Shown one piece after another: positions 11,601 to 22,949 of a DNA stretch of 64,000 bases (positions are counted from its first letter, which is position 1; the number at the start of each line of letters is the position of its first letter). The notes beneath the pieces were generated by a model. That model was not told the origin of the DNA and ran no database searches. It was given only the letters and a program-made list of their open reading frames with translations. Both the position numbers and the translations under genes were made by a program. This DNA comes from Basidiobolus meristosporus CBS 931.73 (lineage: Eukaryota > Basidiobolomycota > Basidiobolomycetes > Basidiobolales > Basidiobolaceae), in contig MCFE01000195.1 of NCBI GenBank assembly GCA_002104905.1, positions 62,001-126,000 of the forward strand. The letters run 5' to 3'.

Positions 11601-12617
11601 AAGCCAGATAGAGCAAATCCAGTTCTATTAGCTCTATATGTGGATGATCTTATTATAGCCACCAATAACCTAGAAACATTGGAAGAGACTGAATCCAGCC
11701 TATCTAAGGAGTTCAAGATGTCTGATTTAGAAGAACTTAGTTACTACTTAGGGATTAAGTTCTCCATAGACAGAAGTACCCAGACTATCACCCTATGCCA
11801 ATCCAAGTATATTCAAGATATACTAAAGAAGTACCAAATGGAAGACTGTAAACCGGCAGCTACCCCAATGGAGACAAACCTTAGCTTGGTCAAAACTCAA
11901 CCAAATCAAGAGAGCTTGGTGCCATCTGAAAGCCCTGACTTTCCTTATCAATCTATAGTCGGCAGTCTGATGTATATCATGCTTGGAACATGTCCAGATA
12001 TCTTATATTCAGTGGGAGTTGTCAGCCAACATAATCAGAACTATGGATCTGATCATATTGGAGCAGTTAAGTGGATTTTTAGATACCTAAAAGGAACTGC
12101 TGATATTTGCTCAAGATACACTTATAAGGACTCAGAACAAGATCTTGTGGGATACTCTGATGCAGATTGGGGACAAAATTTAGAAGACAGAAGATCCACC
12201 ACCGGATACACCTTTCTTTACTGTAAAGGAGCAATTTCATGGAATTCAAGAAAGCAACCAACCATAGCACTTTCCACCACAGAGGCAGAGTATATGGCAG
12301 CCTGTGAAGCTACAAAAGAAGCAATGTGGTCAAGAAAGCTGTTTACAGATTTAGGCCTATGTCAAAAAATGCCTATTACTTTAATTCAAGATAATTGAGG
12401 ATGTATACAATTAGGTAGAAATCCAACTTTTCATGCTAGAACCAAGCACATAGATATTAGACATCATTTCACATGTGAAGCTATAGAGAATAACTTAGTA
12501 AGCTTAGTTTACTGTCCTACAGATGAAATGATTGCAAACATATTTACCAAACCATTAGCTAGAGACAAGTTTGAATATCTTAGGTCAAAATTAGGATTAG
12601 TCAGTATGAACATTTAG
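8647..12617 (+). pseudogene. Copia element 2 Gag-Pol, recently broken
   Basis: Open from 8647 to a TAG at 9415, this encodes UBN2-type Gag ending in the zinc knuckle CNYCKGKGHISDRC (9349-9390). After two more stops near 9562 come protease DSGAS (9514-9528), integrase with HRRFRHINFDYL and CEACIYG plus the HSDLC, SDNGGEY and NGVVEQANRS catalytic motifs (open 9595-11130), RT with YVDD (11637-11648) and RNase H with GYSDADWG and STTEAEYMAA. Further damage is a frameshift between integrase and RT near 11100-11130 that is shared with element 1, TAG at about 11192, TGA at about 11526 and TGA at 12396. It is the best preserved copia gag-pol here but cannot be translated whole. Confidence 0.9.
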
Positions 12618-12628
12618 CTGAGTGGGAG

Positions 12629-12977
12629 TGTTGTAAAAATTTGTATTTCCATCTAAATATTCACCTAACTTAGTCACTTAGATCATTACCTTCAAATCCT
12701 AGAGAATACTGACCAAATTTCTTGTTGGGATTTACTTAGAATATTTTCCCCAAAATACCAAGTACCCAGAACATGAAAATTCTCAAAGTTGTCCAAACAG
12801 CCCCAAACTTTGCACACATGTTCTTGGGACCTTCCTTAACCTATCCTACGTGTTTGTAATGCCAAGACCAGGTAAAAGTATAAATACTACTTTTACATTC
12901 AATAAATCATTAAGTGAAAACCATATAATCTACTTGTCCTCACAATCACTTCCAATATCTCCAAGACTCTTACAGCA
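12629..12977 (+). repeat. Copia element 2, 3' LTR
   Basis: 349 bp, preceded by GAGTGGGAG. It ends CTTACAGCA and is followed by the ATATT duplication and the resumed LTR of element 1. Confidence 0.88.
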
Positions 12978-13522
12978 ATATTCACCTAACTTAGTTGCTT
13001 AGATTGTTACCTTAAAATCCTTGAGAATACTGAACAAATTCCTTGCTGGGATTTACTTAAAATATCTGCACCAAAATGCCAGGTACCCAGAATATGAAAA
13101 TTCTCAAAGTTGTCCAAACAGCTGCAAACTTAGCAAACATGTTCTTGAGACCTTCCTTAACCTATTCTACATGTTTGTAATGCCAATACCATGTAAAAGT
13201 ATAAATACTACTTTTACATTCAATAAATCATTAAGTGAAAACCGCAAAATCTTCTTGTCCTCCCAATCACTTGCAATATCTCCAGGACTCTTACAAAAAA
13301 TATCAGGTACCCAGAACATGAAAGTTCTCAAAATTGTCCAAACAGCCCCAAACCTAGCACACATTTTCTTGGAATCTTCCTTAACCTATTCTACATGTTT
13401 GTAATGCCAAAACTAAGTAAGAGTATAAATACTGCTTTTACATTCAATATATCACTAAGTGAGAACCATATAATCTACTTGTCCTCCCAATCACCTCCAA
13501 TATCTCCAAGACTATTACAACA
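12978..13522 (+). repeat. Remainder of copia element 1 3' LTR, with an internal tandem duplication
   Basis: The LTR of element 1 resumes with ATATTCACCTAAC. A unit of about 224 bp, starting around the AGGTACCC motif, occurs twice in direct order: about 13073-13296 and 13297-13520. The second copy ends ATTACAACA and is followed by the TATAC target duplication of element 1. The duplication therefore lies inside the LTR rather than being a separate insertion. It carries two TATA-like GTATAAATACT sites. Confidence 0.8.
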
Positions 13523-13527
13523 TATAC

Positions 13528-14458
13528 AAGATCAATATTAGACCAGTACTTCTCTGCTAATATTTCTGCCACTCTTAACAATTCTAAGATTTTGCACTTG
13601 GTTGTCACTTGGGCTCAGTTATCCCATTTAAGAGTTTATTACACTTTTTTCTTGGATACAACAGTATCCATACAGTTAGGCTGCTTGGCATCTTGATGCT
13701 AAAGGTATAGGTATATCCATAGGCACATCTGCGCACCATATTTTGCAACTCTTCCTTGCTGTCCTCCATATGCCAACTCATCACATCCATGATGGGCTTG
13801 AAGGTAATGCCATTGATGGGATTGGATATGGCAATACAAGCACCTTAACTTATCTTTCTATCTCCCCTAACATATATACTGTAGGAGACTTCCAAAAGGT
13901 GGAGCAAGGTCCAATATTCCCTACACACCAAGCAGGGAGGAGAAGAGAAAGGACACAGTTGCAATAGAGATCTATACCACCAGATCTATGTCTGAAGTGT
14001 AGCTGCTCTAATCCCATTAAGACACCCCTGGAATGAATGCCATTGATATGCTAAATTGTTATAGATGATCCTCTTGTTGAGATATATTTCTACAATGCCA
14101 GCATATGACTGCAAATGCTTCAAACATATTCTGGGTAGATATTATATCCAAAGGCCACCATAGTAAATACATATCCACTTAATCTTGTCCTTTTGGTTGC
14201 TTTGTTGCCCATGCAAATGAATGTTGATTCAAGTTTGTGAGAAGTGTTTTTGGTAGTGGATACTCTGCAGTATCTTGCCTATACTTGTATACTTCTATGG
14301 TTTCTGAAGGGGCACATTTAGCTTGAAAAACCCTAGGTACAATTTGGTCATTGATATTGGATATTGCCCTATGAAGAATAATCTGGTCCTGCATTGGGAT
14401 CCAATACAGATCAGCCGTCAGGATCCCACAAGGAGGCCATGCTAATGCCAGCAGCTTG
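13528..14458 (-). pseudogene. TNP2/Plavaka-type transposase relic
   Basis: This relic is collinear with 20600-21000 on the same strand (shared words GGGCACATTTAGCTTGAAA, TTTTGCAACTCTTCC and CATCACATCCAT). The corresponding protein of the better copy includes a block with AMHLLFINI, as in the SFPxDxMH block of TNP2-type transposases. The longest open frame is about 70 codons, so this is debris. The gypsy element at 14463 inserted at its right end with a GAAT duplication; its continuation right of 19400 could not be aligned with confidence. Confidence 0.5.
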
Positions 14459-14462
14459 GAAT

Positions 14463-14830
14463 TGTTACAAGTCTTGGTATAAGAGTTGTAGAGGAATAGG
14501 GAGTTTAGCTAGTATTGTATTCACTAAAACTTGAACTGATTTTTATTGAGGTTCCAGCAGCTCCTTATATACATTTTGCCAGATCAATTGCTGACTAATT
14601 GTATTTCCTAATGTAGGTTGTGGCTGATGACTCATTTGATTGCATCATCATCACCCAATAAGATCCTACTTAATATATCTATTTCTGTCTGATAAGGATC
14701 TGCTGATTCATTTGCTGACTAATGCTACTGATTTCATAGATAATACTGATGTACTGATAACCTAAACATATACTAACTGATTTGACTAAAAACTGATCTA
14801 ACTTAAACATTCAAGCGGCAGATCATAACA
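14463..14830 (-). repeat. Gypsy copy 1, 3' LTR
   Basis: 368 bp, TGTTAC...ATAACA on the plus strand, no visible difference from 19033-19400. The right border touches the polypurine tract. Confidence 0.93.
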
Positions 14831-14840
14831 TTCTCCCCTA

Positions 14841-17800
14841 CTAAAGTTGAGAGGGTTCTCCTGAATCTCTTTTCTTGTGATACCAATATCTTGATGGTTC
14901 AGTATTATCAGCAAGTCTTGCAAGCTTGAGTCTGTCCCTATGCACTAAGTCTTCCCGGATATTGCCTTGTTTGTCCACCAGTTGGTAAGTTGCAAATGGA
15001 CATTCTCTGATGATCTTGAATGGTCCTGTCCATTGTGGCTCAAACTTCTTCCGAGTGTTGTTTCTTAGCAATACAAAGTTCCCAACTGTCAATGCTTCTG
15101 GTGCTATAGTCTTATCAAATCTCTGCTTCATCTTTTCTGCACTTTGAGATACTTTGGTCTGTGCCTCTTGACGTCTTTGTTCCAGTTGCTGGTGTCTACT
15201 TGGCTGACTGAGTTCATCTTCTAAGGTGTCTGTAAGCTTTGGTTGTGTGAGATCTCCTGGAATCCTTGGTTCACATCCATAAACTAAGTAAAATGGTGAT
15301 TGCTGGGTGGTGTTGTGTACTCTGACTCTGCATGCAAAGAGTGCTTGGTCTATATACTCATCCCATCTACTGACAACTCCATTTGCATACTTGGTCAGCA
15401 TTTTTCCAAATAATCCATTAAACCGCTCAGTGACTCCATTAGTTCTGGGGTGATATGCCGAGGTTTTCAAGTGTCTGATCTGCTGCATTTCCAGGTAAGC
15501 CTCTAATGTCTTTGCCATAAAGTTTGCACCTCTATCGGATAAGATCTCCACAGGGCATCCAAACTTCATCAGGATCTCATGGTAAATGAAACTTGCAACT
15601 TCTTGTTCACTGGCTATTGGTACAGCTTTAGCAACTGGCCATTTAGTGGCATGGTCAATTGCTACTAGGATCCAACGGTTGCATTTCCTGGTAGTTGGCA
15701 GTCTTCCAATAAAGTCAATTCCCCATCTCTCAAATGGTCTTACAGGCTCCAAAGGGAAGAGTTCGGCAATTCTTTGTGGCTGGCCTTGATTGATTTGGCA
15801 GTTTGGGCATGTTTTTACTAGCTTCTCAATGTCTTGTTTCATTCTGGGCCACCATGCTCTGGCTTTTACAAGGCTATAGGTTCCTTCAATCCCAAGATGT
15901 CCATATCCATTGTGTAGCTTATGTATTAAATCCAGGCGAGCAACATAAGGACAATAGGCAATAGGGCTTCCATCAACAATTCGGTAGAGTGTTTCATTCT
16001 GTACAACAAATTTGCTGGCCTCATCACGGATTATCTTCTTGATATCTTCATCCACCTCATTAGGAATGGCTTGGTCCTCCAAGTACTTTGGTAATAGGCT
16101 AGGCCAATCTGATTCATGCACCAAGTTGAGTTGTGCAACTTGATCTAATCTTGATAAGGCATCAGCAACCGTGTTGTTTTTTCCAGGACAGTAGACAATC
16201 TCCAGGTCAAATTGCTGAATGTATTCACTCCATCTTGTCATTCTTCTAGAGAGTACCTTCTGAGTAAATATATACTTGAGGGAGGCATGATCAGTCTTCA
16301 CAGTGCATTTGACTCCTTCAATATAGCATCTCCATGTCTTCAAACAGTGTATTATAGCAAGCATCTCCTTCTCATGAACTGGATAGTTTTGTTCTGCTGA
16401 GTTCAGTTTCTTGGATTCAAAGGCAACAGGGTAGTCCTTTCCCTCGTGTTCTTGGCTCAGCACTCCACCAATTGCATAATCTGAAGCATCTGTGCACAGA
16501 GTGAACTCTTTTCTGAAGTCTGGTATTCTTAAGCTTGGCAGCTTAGCAAGTTCATTCTTTAGTGTCTGGAAGGCAGTCTCACAAGCTATGTCCCACTTGT
16601 AGGTATTGTCTTTCTTGAGGATATCAGTTAAAGGGGCTGCAATACTTGCAAATGACTTGACAAATCTCCGATAATAGGAAACCATTCCAAGGAAGGATCT
16701 GAGTTCTGATATGCTATGGGGCTGCTTCAAATTCTTGATTACTTCCACCTTCTTGGGGTCTAAGGTTACTCCTGTGCTAGTCACTATGTGTCCCAGATAT
16801 TCTACGTGTTCCTTGAAGAATTCACACTTGGCTAGCTTGCCGTATAGCTTGTTCTCTCTTAGTTTCTTCAAGACCTTTTCAATGTGCACCATGTGATCCT
16901 TTTCTGTCTTGCTGTATATCAATATGTCATCCAGGTAGATTATCACAAACTTGTCTAAGTACTCCTGAAAGACAGTCTGCATCAGCGTCATGAATGTTGC
17001 AGGGGCATTAGTGAGGCCAAAACTCATGACTAAGTACTCGTAATGTCCATATCTGGTCCTGAATGCTGTCTTAGGGATATCTTCTGGTTTCACCCTAATC
17101 TGGTTGTATCCTGACATGAGGTCGATCTTGCTGAAAATAGTGGCTCCATTAAGTTGGTCCAAAAGCTCATCAATCCGAGGTATGGGGTACTTATTCTTGA
17201 CGGTAACTGAGTTCAGGGCTCTGTAGTCAATGCACATCCTAAGTGTTCCATCCTTCTTTTTCACAAAAAGCACTGGTGCTCCCCAAGGTGACTTGCTGGG
17301 CCTGATGTATCCTTGCTCCAATAGCTGATCAATTTGTTTCTTCATTTCCTCCAATTCCAATGGACTCATTCTGTAAGGTGTCTTGCTCACTGGAGGGCTA
17401 TCTCCTGTGTCAATGGCATGATCCACATCTCTGACTGGTGGTAGGCTTACAAGCTCATCTGGAAACACGTCTGAATATTTCTTCAAGAGAGTCTGGACCT
17501 GCTGGGGTGCTGGGATAGAGGAATCCTCCTGTAATACCGCCATGAGGAACATCTGGGTACCTTTTCTAAGTGCTCTACAGAACTGGGTCTTGCTAAGTTC
17601 ACTTGTCTCACACACACTGGAATTGACCAAGTTGAAATCCAGCCTGGCAGGTAATAGCTCATAGGTCTTGTTGTCTTTTTGGATCTGAGTAGCATGGGTT
17701 CTCCAGTTGATTGATGGATTACGACAAAATAGCCAGGTTTTCCCAAGTACAAGGTCAAACTTGCAGTTCCCAAATATATAAGCCTGTAGGTCTTCTTCAT

Positions 17801-18974
17801 AGTCATTGATCTTCATTCTTACTGGCTGGGTAATACGGTTGATTATGTGGGAGTTCCCATCAGCTGTGGAGACTGAAGTTGATTTGGTAGGTTCCGAGTT
17901 GATTCCAGCTTTCAAAGCAAATTGCTCTGACATGTACTCATGCGATGCTCCTGAGTCAATCATGATCTTGGCAGGTACTCCATTGATTGCTCCATTCAGG
18001 TACAATAACTTCCCTGAGTTTGAAGTCATTTGGGACAAGTACTCTTCTGTCATATGGAAGGTGAGTTCCGAGTCTTCTTCAAGCTCATCTTCCTCATTAT
18101 TGTGTTCATGGGACTCAATATGGTTGAAGGTTCTTGTTGGCTGGTGTCCATTTCTTCTCTGAGGGCAGTACTTTGCAATATGTCCCTGCTGGTGGCAATT
18201 GAAGCAAAGTCCTCTCTTCTTGCATTCTTCTGAGGAGGGATTCTTCTGCATAGCGTCTATTTCCATTGGTACTGCTTCTGATTGTCTTCTTTCATAATGA
18301 TTATAGCCTTTCTGACTAGTCACTGTAGGCTTCCCAACTCCAAACATAGCTGAGTCATAGTCAATGGCAATCTTGATGGCTTCTTCAATAGTCTGAGGTC
18401 TTCGGTAATTGACTTCCTTGCGAGTTCTTTCTTTCAACCCATCAATAAAGTATTCAACTTGATCCAAGGGGTCCATTCTTTCAATTTGTCCAAGTAGACA
18501 TCTGTACTCATAGATGTATTCTTGCACCATTCCTTTCTGTCTGAGTGTCTTTAACTTCCTTCTTAGTAGTGTCTGCTGGTGTGGAGGTTCAAAAGCATCC
18601 TGAATTTCCGACACAAACTCATCCCAGGTAGAGATTGTAGAGCATCCCATCATAGTAGCTGACCTGATCTTGTTGTGGTACCACTGTAAAGCTGCATCTG
18701 CCAGGTAAGAAGCTGCATAATGCAACTTGCTCTCTGGAGCAATTCCTTTAGCTTTAAAAGCTTCTTCAATCTGAAAGAGCCAAGTTCCCAGGTTTTCATT
18801 GACTCTGCCATGGTACCGGTTGACCTTCACACTAAAGTTGCTCTTGACAGGGCTTTGCTGGCTCTGAGCCATGGTAGTCATTCCTTGTTGCTGTTGGCTG
18901 AGGATCTGGAGTAGCTGTTGCTGTTGGGCCAGGATTTGCTGCATGGCATTCTTCCATTCTTGATTGTCCGACAT
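14841..18974 (-). CDS. Gag-Pol polyprotein of gypsy copy 1, intact
   Basis: A single frame of 1377 residues, the usual size for fungal Ty3/gypsy elements that make Gag and Pol as one polyprotein. It has a Q-rich N-terminus (11-41), retrotransposon Gag domain (about 45-215), zinc knuckle [14 protein letters not shown] (257-270), aspartic protease DSGAS (about 340-344), RT with YLDD (680-683), RNase H starting near TDASDYAIG (828), and an integrase HHCC zinc region (HLGIEG to CPNC, about 1026-1059). Catalytic D1087, D1147 and E1183 give a D,D35E pattern. The C-terminus after about 1290 ([17 protein letters not shown]) is the integrase tail; there is no chromodomain. The ATG lies 41 bp from the PBS. 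Product role: capsid, polyprotein processing, cDNA synthesis and integration. It is the only intact long gene in the window. Confidence 0.96.
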   Translation of the reverse strand: MSDNQEWKNAMQQILAQQQQLLQILSQQQQGMTTMAQSQQSPVKSNFSVKVNRYHGRVNENLGTWLFQIEEAFKAKGIAPESKLHYAASYLADAALQWYHNKIRSATMMGCSTISTWDEFVSEIQDAFEPPHQQTLLRRKLKTLRQKGMVQEYIYEYRCLLGQIERMDPLDQVEYFIDGLKERTRKEVNYRRPQTIEEAIKIAIDYDSAMFGVGKPTVTSQKGYNHYERRQSEAVPMEIDAMQKNPSSEECKKRGLCFNCHQQGHIAKYCPQRRNGHQPTRTFNHIESHEHNNEEDELEEDSELTFHMTEEYLSQMTSNSGKLLYLNGAINGVPAKIMIDSGASHEYMSEQFALKAGINSEPTKSTSVSTADGNSHIINRITQPVRMKINDYEEDLQAYIFGNCKFDLVLGKTWLFCRNPSINWRTHATQIQKDNKTYELLPARLDFNLVNSSVCETSELSKTQFCRALRKGTQMFLMAVLQEDSSIPAPQQVQTLLKKYSDVFPDELVSLPPVRDVDHAIDTGDSPPVSKTPYRMSPLELEEMKKQIDQLLEQGYIRPSKSPWGAPVLFVKKKDGTLRMCIDYRALNSVTVKNKYPIPRIDELLDQLNGATIFSKIDLMSGYNQIRVKPEDIPKTAFRTRYGHYEYLVMSFGLTNAPATFMTLMQTVFQEYLDKFVIIYLDDILIYSKTEKDHMVHIEKVLKKLRENKLYGKLAKCEFFKEHVEYLGHIVTSTGVTLDPKKVEVIKNLKQPHSISELRSFLGMVSYYRRFVKSFASIAAPLTDILKKDNTYKWDIACETAFQTLKNELAKLPSLRIPDFRKEFTLCTDASDYAIGGVLSQEHEGKDYPVAFESKKLNSAEQNYPVHEKEMLAIIHCLKTWRCYIEGVKCTVKTDHASLKYIFTQKVLSRRMTRWSEYIQQFDLEIVYCPGKNNTVADALSRLDQVAQLNLVHESDWPSLLPKYLEDQAIPNEVDEDIKKIIRDEASKFVVQNETLYRIVDGSPIAYCPYVARLDLIHKLHNGYGHLGIEGTYSLVKARAWWPRMKQDIEKLVKTCPNCQINQGQPQRIAELFPLEPVRPFERWGIDFIGRLPTTRKCNRWILVAIDHATKWPVAKAVPIASEQEVASFIYHEILMKFGCPVEILSDRGANFMAKTLEAYLEMQQIRHLKTSAYHPRTNGVTERFNGLFGKMLTKYANGVVSRWDEYIDQALFACRVRVHNTTQQSPFYLVYGCEPRIPGDLTQPKLTDTLEDELSQPSRHQQLEQRRQEAQTKVSQSAEKMKQRFDKTIAPEALTVGNFVLLRNNTRKKFEPQWTGPFKIIRECPFATYQLVDKQGNIREDLVHRDRLKLARLADNTEPSRYWYHKKRDSGEPSQL

Positions 18975-19014
18975 CTTGAGGGTGGTTTCTTCTTTCTTCA
19001 GGAGGGAGGTTTCT

Positions 19015-19031
19015 GGTTATCGCTGCTACCA
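19015..19031 (-). promoter_or_regulatory. Primer binding site of gypsy copy 1 (tRNA 3' end)
   Basis: On the minus strand this reads TGGTAGCAGCGATAACC, one base after the LTR. It would pair with a tRNA ending CGCTGCTACCA. The U72-A73 end fits eukaryotic initiator tRNA-Met (A1-U72 pair), which Ty1 and Ty3 also use. The tRNA identity is inference; the complementarity to a CCA end is seen. Confidence 0.7.
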
Positions 19032-19032
19032 A

Positions 19033-19400
19033 TGTTACAAGTCTTGGTATAAGAGTTGTAGAGGAATAGGGAGTTTAGCTAGTATTGTATTCACTAAAAC
19101 TTGAACTGATTTTTATTGAGGTTCCAGCAGCTCCTTATATACATTTTGCCAGATCAATTGCTGACTAATTGTATTTCCTAATGTAGGTTGTGGCTGATGA
19201 CTCATTTGATTGCATCATCATCACCCAATAAGATCCTACTTAATATATCTATTTCTGTCTGATAAGGATCTGCTGATTCATTTGCTGACTAATGCTACTG
19301 ATTTCATAGATAATACTGATGTACTGATAACCTAAACATATACTAACTGATTTGACTAAAAACTGATCTAACTTAAACATTCAAGCGGCAGATCATAACA
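19033..19400 (-). repeat. Gypsy copy 1, 5' LTR with promoter
   Basis: A 368-bp LTR. Read on the minus strand it has the TATA box GTATATAAGG (about 19133-19142 on the plus strand) followed by CAATAAAAATC as the polyadenylation signal (about 19108-19118). This is the promoter for the intact element. Confidence 0.9.
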
Positions 19401-19404
19401 GAAT

Positions 19405-22200
19405 TAATAACTCTCTACACAATTGTATGACAGGATTCTACCAGTTTTCTGCTGACTTCACGGCCAAATAAAGTAAAAAACTTAATGGTGTTTAAGTGGT
19501 CTTTTGCCAACAGTTGCATAGCATTGTAACAGTCTTCATGTGCTCTACATTTATTTGAACTGATCCTGCTGACCAATACATCCAATTATCTTATATGGCA
19601 AGAAGCTTCAAAGTGTTCTGACAGCCTCCTTGCAAGCCCCCAATGGCATTATAATGGCAGTACAGGGGCCTAGAGCTAGTTCTGCATAGTGCTTCTGTAC
19701 CAATTTACCAGATAGTATTTCCTTTTCTGACCTCCCCTTGTGCCATTCCTATATCCATAGTAGAAGCACCCCTCCCTCTATACCTTGAGTATTCCACACA
19801 TAGTTCAGATCAAAATAAACTATGGCCACCTGCTGACAAACTTCCACATATATGCACACCCACTGCAATTGACACACTTCTATCACCTCAACTTAAGGCT
19901 TTTAGTGTGTCACTTGCAAAGTCACCATATACCTTGTATTGTGGCTAACATATGCATCTTGCAAGAATATGCTTGGCTGGTGCCACTCTTGCCATGAATA
20001 CCTCCAGATAATCCTCAAAGAGCTTTTAGTATTTAGCCACTTTATTCCTTCTCCCTGCTGGATTCTAGTACCCTTATAGGTGCAATCTGACTCTTGTGTT
20101 ACAAGTCTTGGTATAAGAGTTGTAAAGGAATAGGGAGTTTAGCTAGTATTGTATTCACTAAAACTTGAACTGATTTTTATTGAGGTTCCAGCAGCTCCTT
20201 ATATACATTTTGCCAGATCAATTGCTGACTAATTGTATTTCCTAATGTAGGTTGTGGCTGATGACTCATTTGATTGCTTCATCATCACCCAATAAGATCC
20301 TACTTAATATATCTATTTCTGTCTGATAAGGATCTGCTGATTCATTTGCTGACTAATGCTACTGATTTCATAGATAATACTGATATACTGATAACCTAAA
20401 CATATACTAATTGATATGACTAAAAACTGATCTAACTTAAACATTCAAGCAGCCAATCATAACACTTGTATGTGTGAGTTTGGTACTGAACAGTGTAGAA
20501 GCTGTCTGGTGACCAAGAGAAACCCTGCATTCTTGCTAAATCTGTCCTAATAAAGATTACTTGCTTGTGTCACCCAACCCAACATGCATTACTCAACTCA
20601 TTACCCATGCAATGCAGCTGCTTAGCTTCTTAATGCCATAAGCATAGATGTCTTCATGTGCACATCTGTTCTCTCTATTTTGCAACTCTTCCTGGCTGTC
20701 TGCCATGTGTCAACACATCACATCCATCCGTTGGTAGAAACAGCTATGGAAGTCCACTAGAATAACTACATGTCCAATTCACCTAGTTGTTGCATTTGTA
20801 TAGTCGCATATGCATATGAATGTTGATTGGATCCCATGAGAAGTACTCTGGGTAGCCAATACTCTGTATTATCTTGTCAGTTCTTGCAAATCTCTCCAGT
20901 ATCTCAAAGGGCACATTTAGCTTGAAATGGCCCATGTACAACTTGGTCATCAGTACAGGGATATTGATGAAAAGCAAATGCATTGCTCCTAGTGGAAAGC
21001 TTTTGCTCCAACAGATACCCTCTATTGTCAGTACCTCTGGTTTCCAATTAATTCCAAATTTCAGCCAATGGCTGATAGCCTACCAACTTTGCTGCAATTG
21101 CATGGTGACTTCTGTATGACATCACTGCAGGAAAATGATGTTTCTGATGTGGATGTTTGGGTAATAATAATTTTTGTGAGTTAAGGAGTAAATCCCCAAG
21201 ATCTCAAAGATTTGACAGTAATACTATCCAATGTGCCCAGAAAAGCTAGCTAATTTGCTGATGGCTGGGATATATCCAACACAGATCATAGGATGCACTT
21301 TGATATGATGGGCATTTGGTAGTATCCTCCCGAAAAGCATACAAAGTTCATCCAGCTAAGGATACAGGTAGCTATCCAGGTTGGAGGGTGATATAGGCCC
21401 ATACACCAACAAGACTACCATCAAATTTCTGCTCTGAAACTGCAAGATAAGCAGCAGTTTGAGACTGATGAGAATCAGTGGCCAGCAAGATTTGCTGGTA
21501 GAGTACTTGTTTCATGAGAGTACATCAGGTGCCAAGGCTAAGGCAAGGTCATACATACCTTCAAAGTAGCCCCTGCTTCTTAGTTGCTTGAAATGTCTGC
21601 CATCAATTATATTCAAAATGCTTGCACTTAACTTATACTGATTGCAGTACTTTATAGCTTCACAATATTTGTTGCACTGCATGTACTTCTTAAGACATGG
21701 TATTACTTGAATATATCTGGAGTGTGAACAATACTTTTCTCCAATGGTTGCGGATTCCTGATAAGCTAGACACCTTGCAATGGTGGCACTTTCTGATGTA
21801 AATGCCATGTAACTGTTAACACATGCTGGTATCAGGACAGTCTTGGTGTTGTATGCTGCCAGGCACATGACAGTTGCCCATGTGTACCATGTACATGATT
21901 GGTCAAATCCCATATTGATTTTGGCAAGAAGTAGTGGTAAATTCTCAAAGTCCCCATTACTGATATTAGTTGAAACATACCACCTCTCTAGCCACAACTT
22001 CACATCATTCACCAGTAAATGGATTACTGAGCTTACTTGACTCCATAAAGCATCCTCTGCATTTGTTCAATGGGTGTTGTCTCATTGCATATTGGGACTT
22101 GACCAGGCTCATGCATGGTACTGATGTTAGGGGAGATAGGCTCACAATCCATCAGTGGGCCTTCATTTTCAGAGCTATTACTCTGCATGCCATATTCAGA
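19405..22200 (-). pseudogene. TNP2/Plavaka-type (CACTA-like) transposase relic, locus A
   Basis: The minus strand holds dispersed but ordered motifs of the TNP2-type transposases common in Agaricomycetes. From the N-terminus: VNDVxLWLERW-like start (22012), CVNSYMAFTSE (matching the family's CINSCxAFTG), YIQVIPCLKKYM (RYIPLIPRLR), IIDGRHFKQL with YDLALAL (family DIxDG...DIALGL, about 21530-21610), GYIPAISKLASFSGHI (GDIPAIxKLMxxxGHN, about 21235-21285), then AMHLLFINI (near 20983). The longest open piece is 166 codons (21512-22012). Stops interrupt all other parts. A solo gypsy LTR lies inside at 20097-20464. The transposase would excise and insert its DNA element; this copy cannot. It faces away from an ORF2 relic starting about 22950. 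Confidence 0.72.
20097..20464 (-). repeat. Solo gypsy LTR with CTTG target duplication
   Basis: 368 bp of the same LTR family as gypsy copy 1, differing at about eight positions. It is flanked by CTTG on both sides (20093-20096 and 20465-20468). No internal sequence remains, as expected from LTR-LTR recombination. It splits the transposase relic. Confidence 0.92.
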
Positions 22201-22949
22201 AGGCTAAGGTGAGCCCAAAGTTATCACAAGCCTACCTGACTCAGTTTGCGCCAGGTGACAAGTGCAATCAGGTGCAGTTATAAAAGTATCAAGTGGCTGG
22301 CAAGATATTGTTGATACAGTAGTGCCAGATGAATGGTCAAATATGACTTGTGTGGCAAAACACTGGCCACAATCCTTGCAATACTTCCTATGCTGCCTGC
22401 ATGGTTCATTGCTTAGATGCTTGTTACAAAAGCCACATGGTCATGTTTCTCTTCTCTTATGTTGTTGAATCAATGTAGTCTTGTCCATGGGGCAAACAGT
22501 TTGACACCCAACAATGTAATGCTATTATACTACTTATTGGTCAGTACTCATGTAAATTTAAGACAGTCTTGTATTTGAGTCCTTGCACCAACTTGAATGT
22601 TCAATTCAATGATGACCCTCCATAGGAGGTATTATAGATAAAGTTGTAGCACCAAATACACATGTATATATAGCTCTATTTCCCTTTGGTTTGACTCACT
22701 TCCATATATATGCTGCCAAGAAATAAAGCAAAGTTGTCTAATTCCTAACCAACCCTCACTTTTGAAAGTAGCAGAGGTGTGGTTGAATAACTGCTTGCTC
22801 TGACATTCAGTGCAACTACCACGGCTACATTCAAAAAAGGCCAGCTTGGCAGTGTGCTCACTGTAGGTAATAATGCAGACTCCTGAGGCTCTCAGTCAAG
22901 CAGTCAATTGAAAATCTCTGCAGAGCTGCAGGCTGACCATAGTGTTCAG
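22201..22949. promoter_or_regulatory. Divergent spacer between transposase relic and ORF2, locus A
   Basis: This stretch separates the minus-strand transposase relic from the plus-strand ORF2 relic. Its part 22470-22760 recurs inverted at about 29860-30230, between the equivalent genes of locus B. TATA-like words GTATATATAG (22664-22673) and CATATATATG (22703-22712) lie in the conserved part. The corresponding spacer of the third pair (50400-51130) has TGTATATATGAC near 50825. A shared two-way promoter is a reasonable inference, not shown. Confidence 0.45.

Larger units (their letters stand above)
8294..12977 (+). mobile_element. Ty1/copia element 2, nested in the 3' LTR of element 1
   Basis: A 4684-bp element with 349-bp LTRs (8294-8642 and 12629-12977) and a perfect 5-bp duplication ATATT at 8289-8293 and 12978-12982. 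The two LTRs differ at roughly nine positions by eye, several of them CpG-to-TpG changes, so it is not brand new. Internal parts are a half-tRNA primer site at 8643, a nearly continuous gag-pol, and the polypurine tract GAGTGGGAG just before 12629. Confidence 0.92.
3929..13522 (+). mobile_element. Ty1/copia element 1, split by a second copia insertion
   Basis: The element is bounded by perfect 5-bp duplications TATAC at 3924-3928 and 13523-13527, with LTR ends TGTTGTAA and ACAACA. The 5' LTR is 3929-4276. Internal pol runs to 8249, followed by a polypurine tract GAGTGGGAG and the first 33 bp of the 3' LTR (8261-8293). The rest of that LTR resumes at 12983 after the nested element 8294-12977 and its ATATT duplication. 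The coding region is broken. The layout is pol-type Gag, protease, integrase, RT, RNase H, which defines copia order. Confidence 0.88.
14463..19400 (-). mobile_element. Complete Ty3/gypsy element, copy 1
   Basis: A 4938-bp element on the minus strand with 368-bp LTRs (14463-14830 and 19033-19400) that look identical throughout. It has a 4-bp target duplication GAAT (14459-14462 and 19401-19404), one intact Gag-Pol frame (14841-18974), a PBS at 19015-19031 and the purine tract AGTAGGGGAGAA (complement of 14831-14842). All parts needed for retrotransposition are visible. The order protease-RT-RNase H-integrase makes it Ty3/gypsy. No env-like gene is present. Confidence 0.95.

Noticed and set aside
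3929-13522. Tandem copia array formed by unequal recombination (shared central LTR)
   Set aside because: The central LTR is preceded by a 33-bp LTR start and an ATATT duplication, and the missing LTR part resumes after element 2. A nested insertion explains everything.
15586-18914. Several 60-118 codon open frames on the plus strand of the gypsy element
   Set aside because: They are antisense shadows of the intact Gag-Pol; the same frames recur at the same offsets in copy 2.
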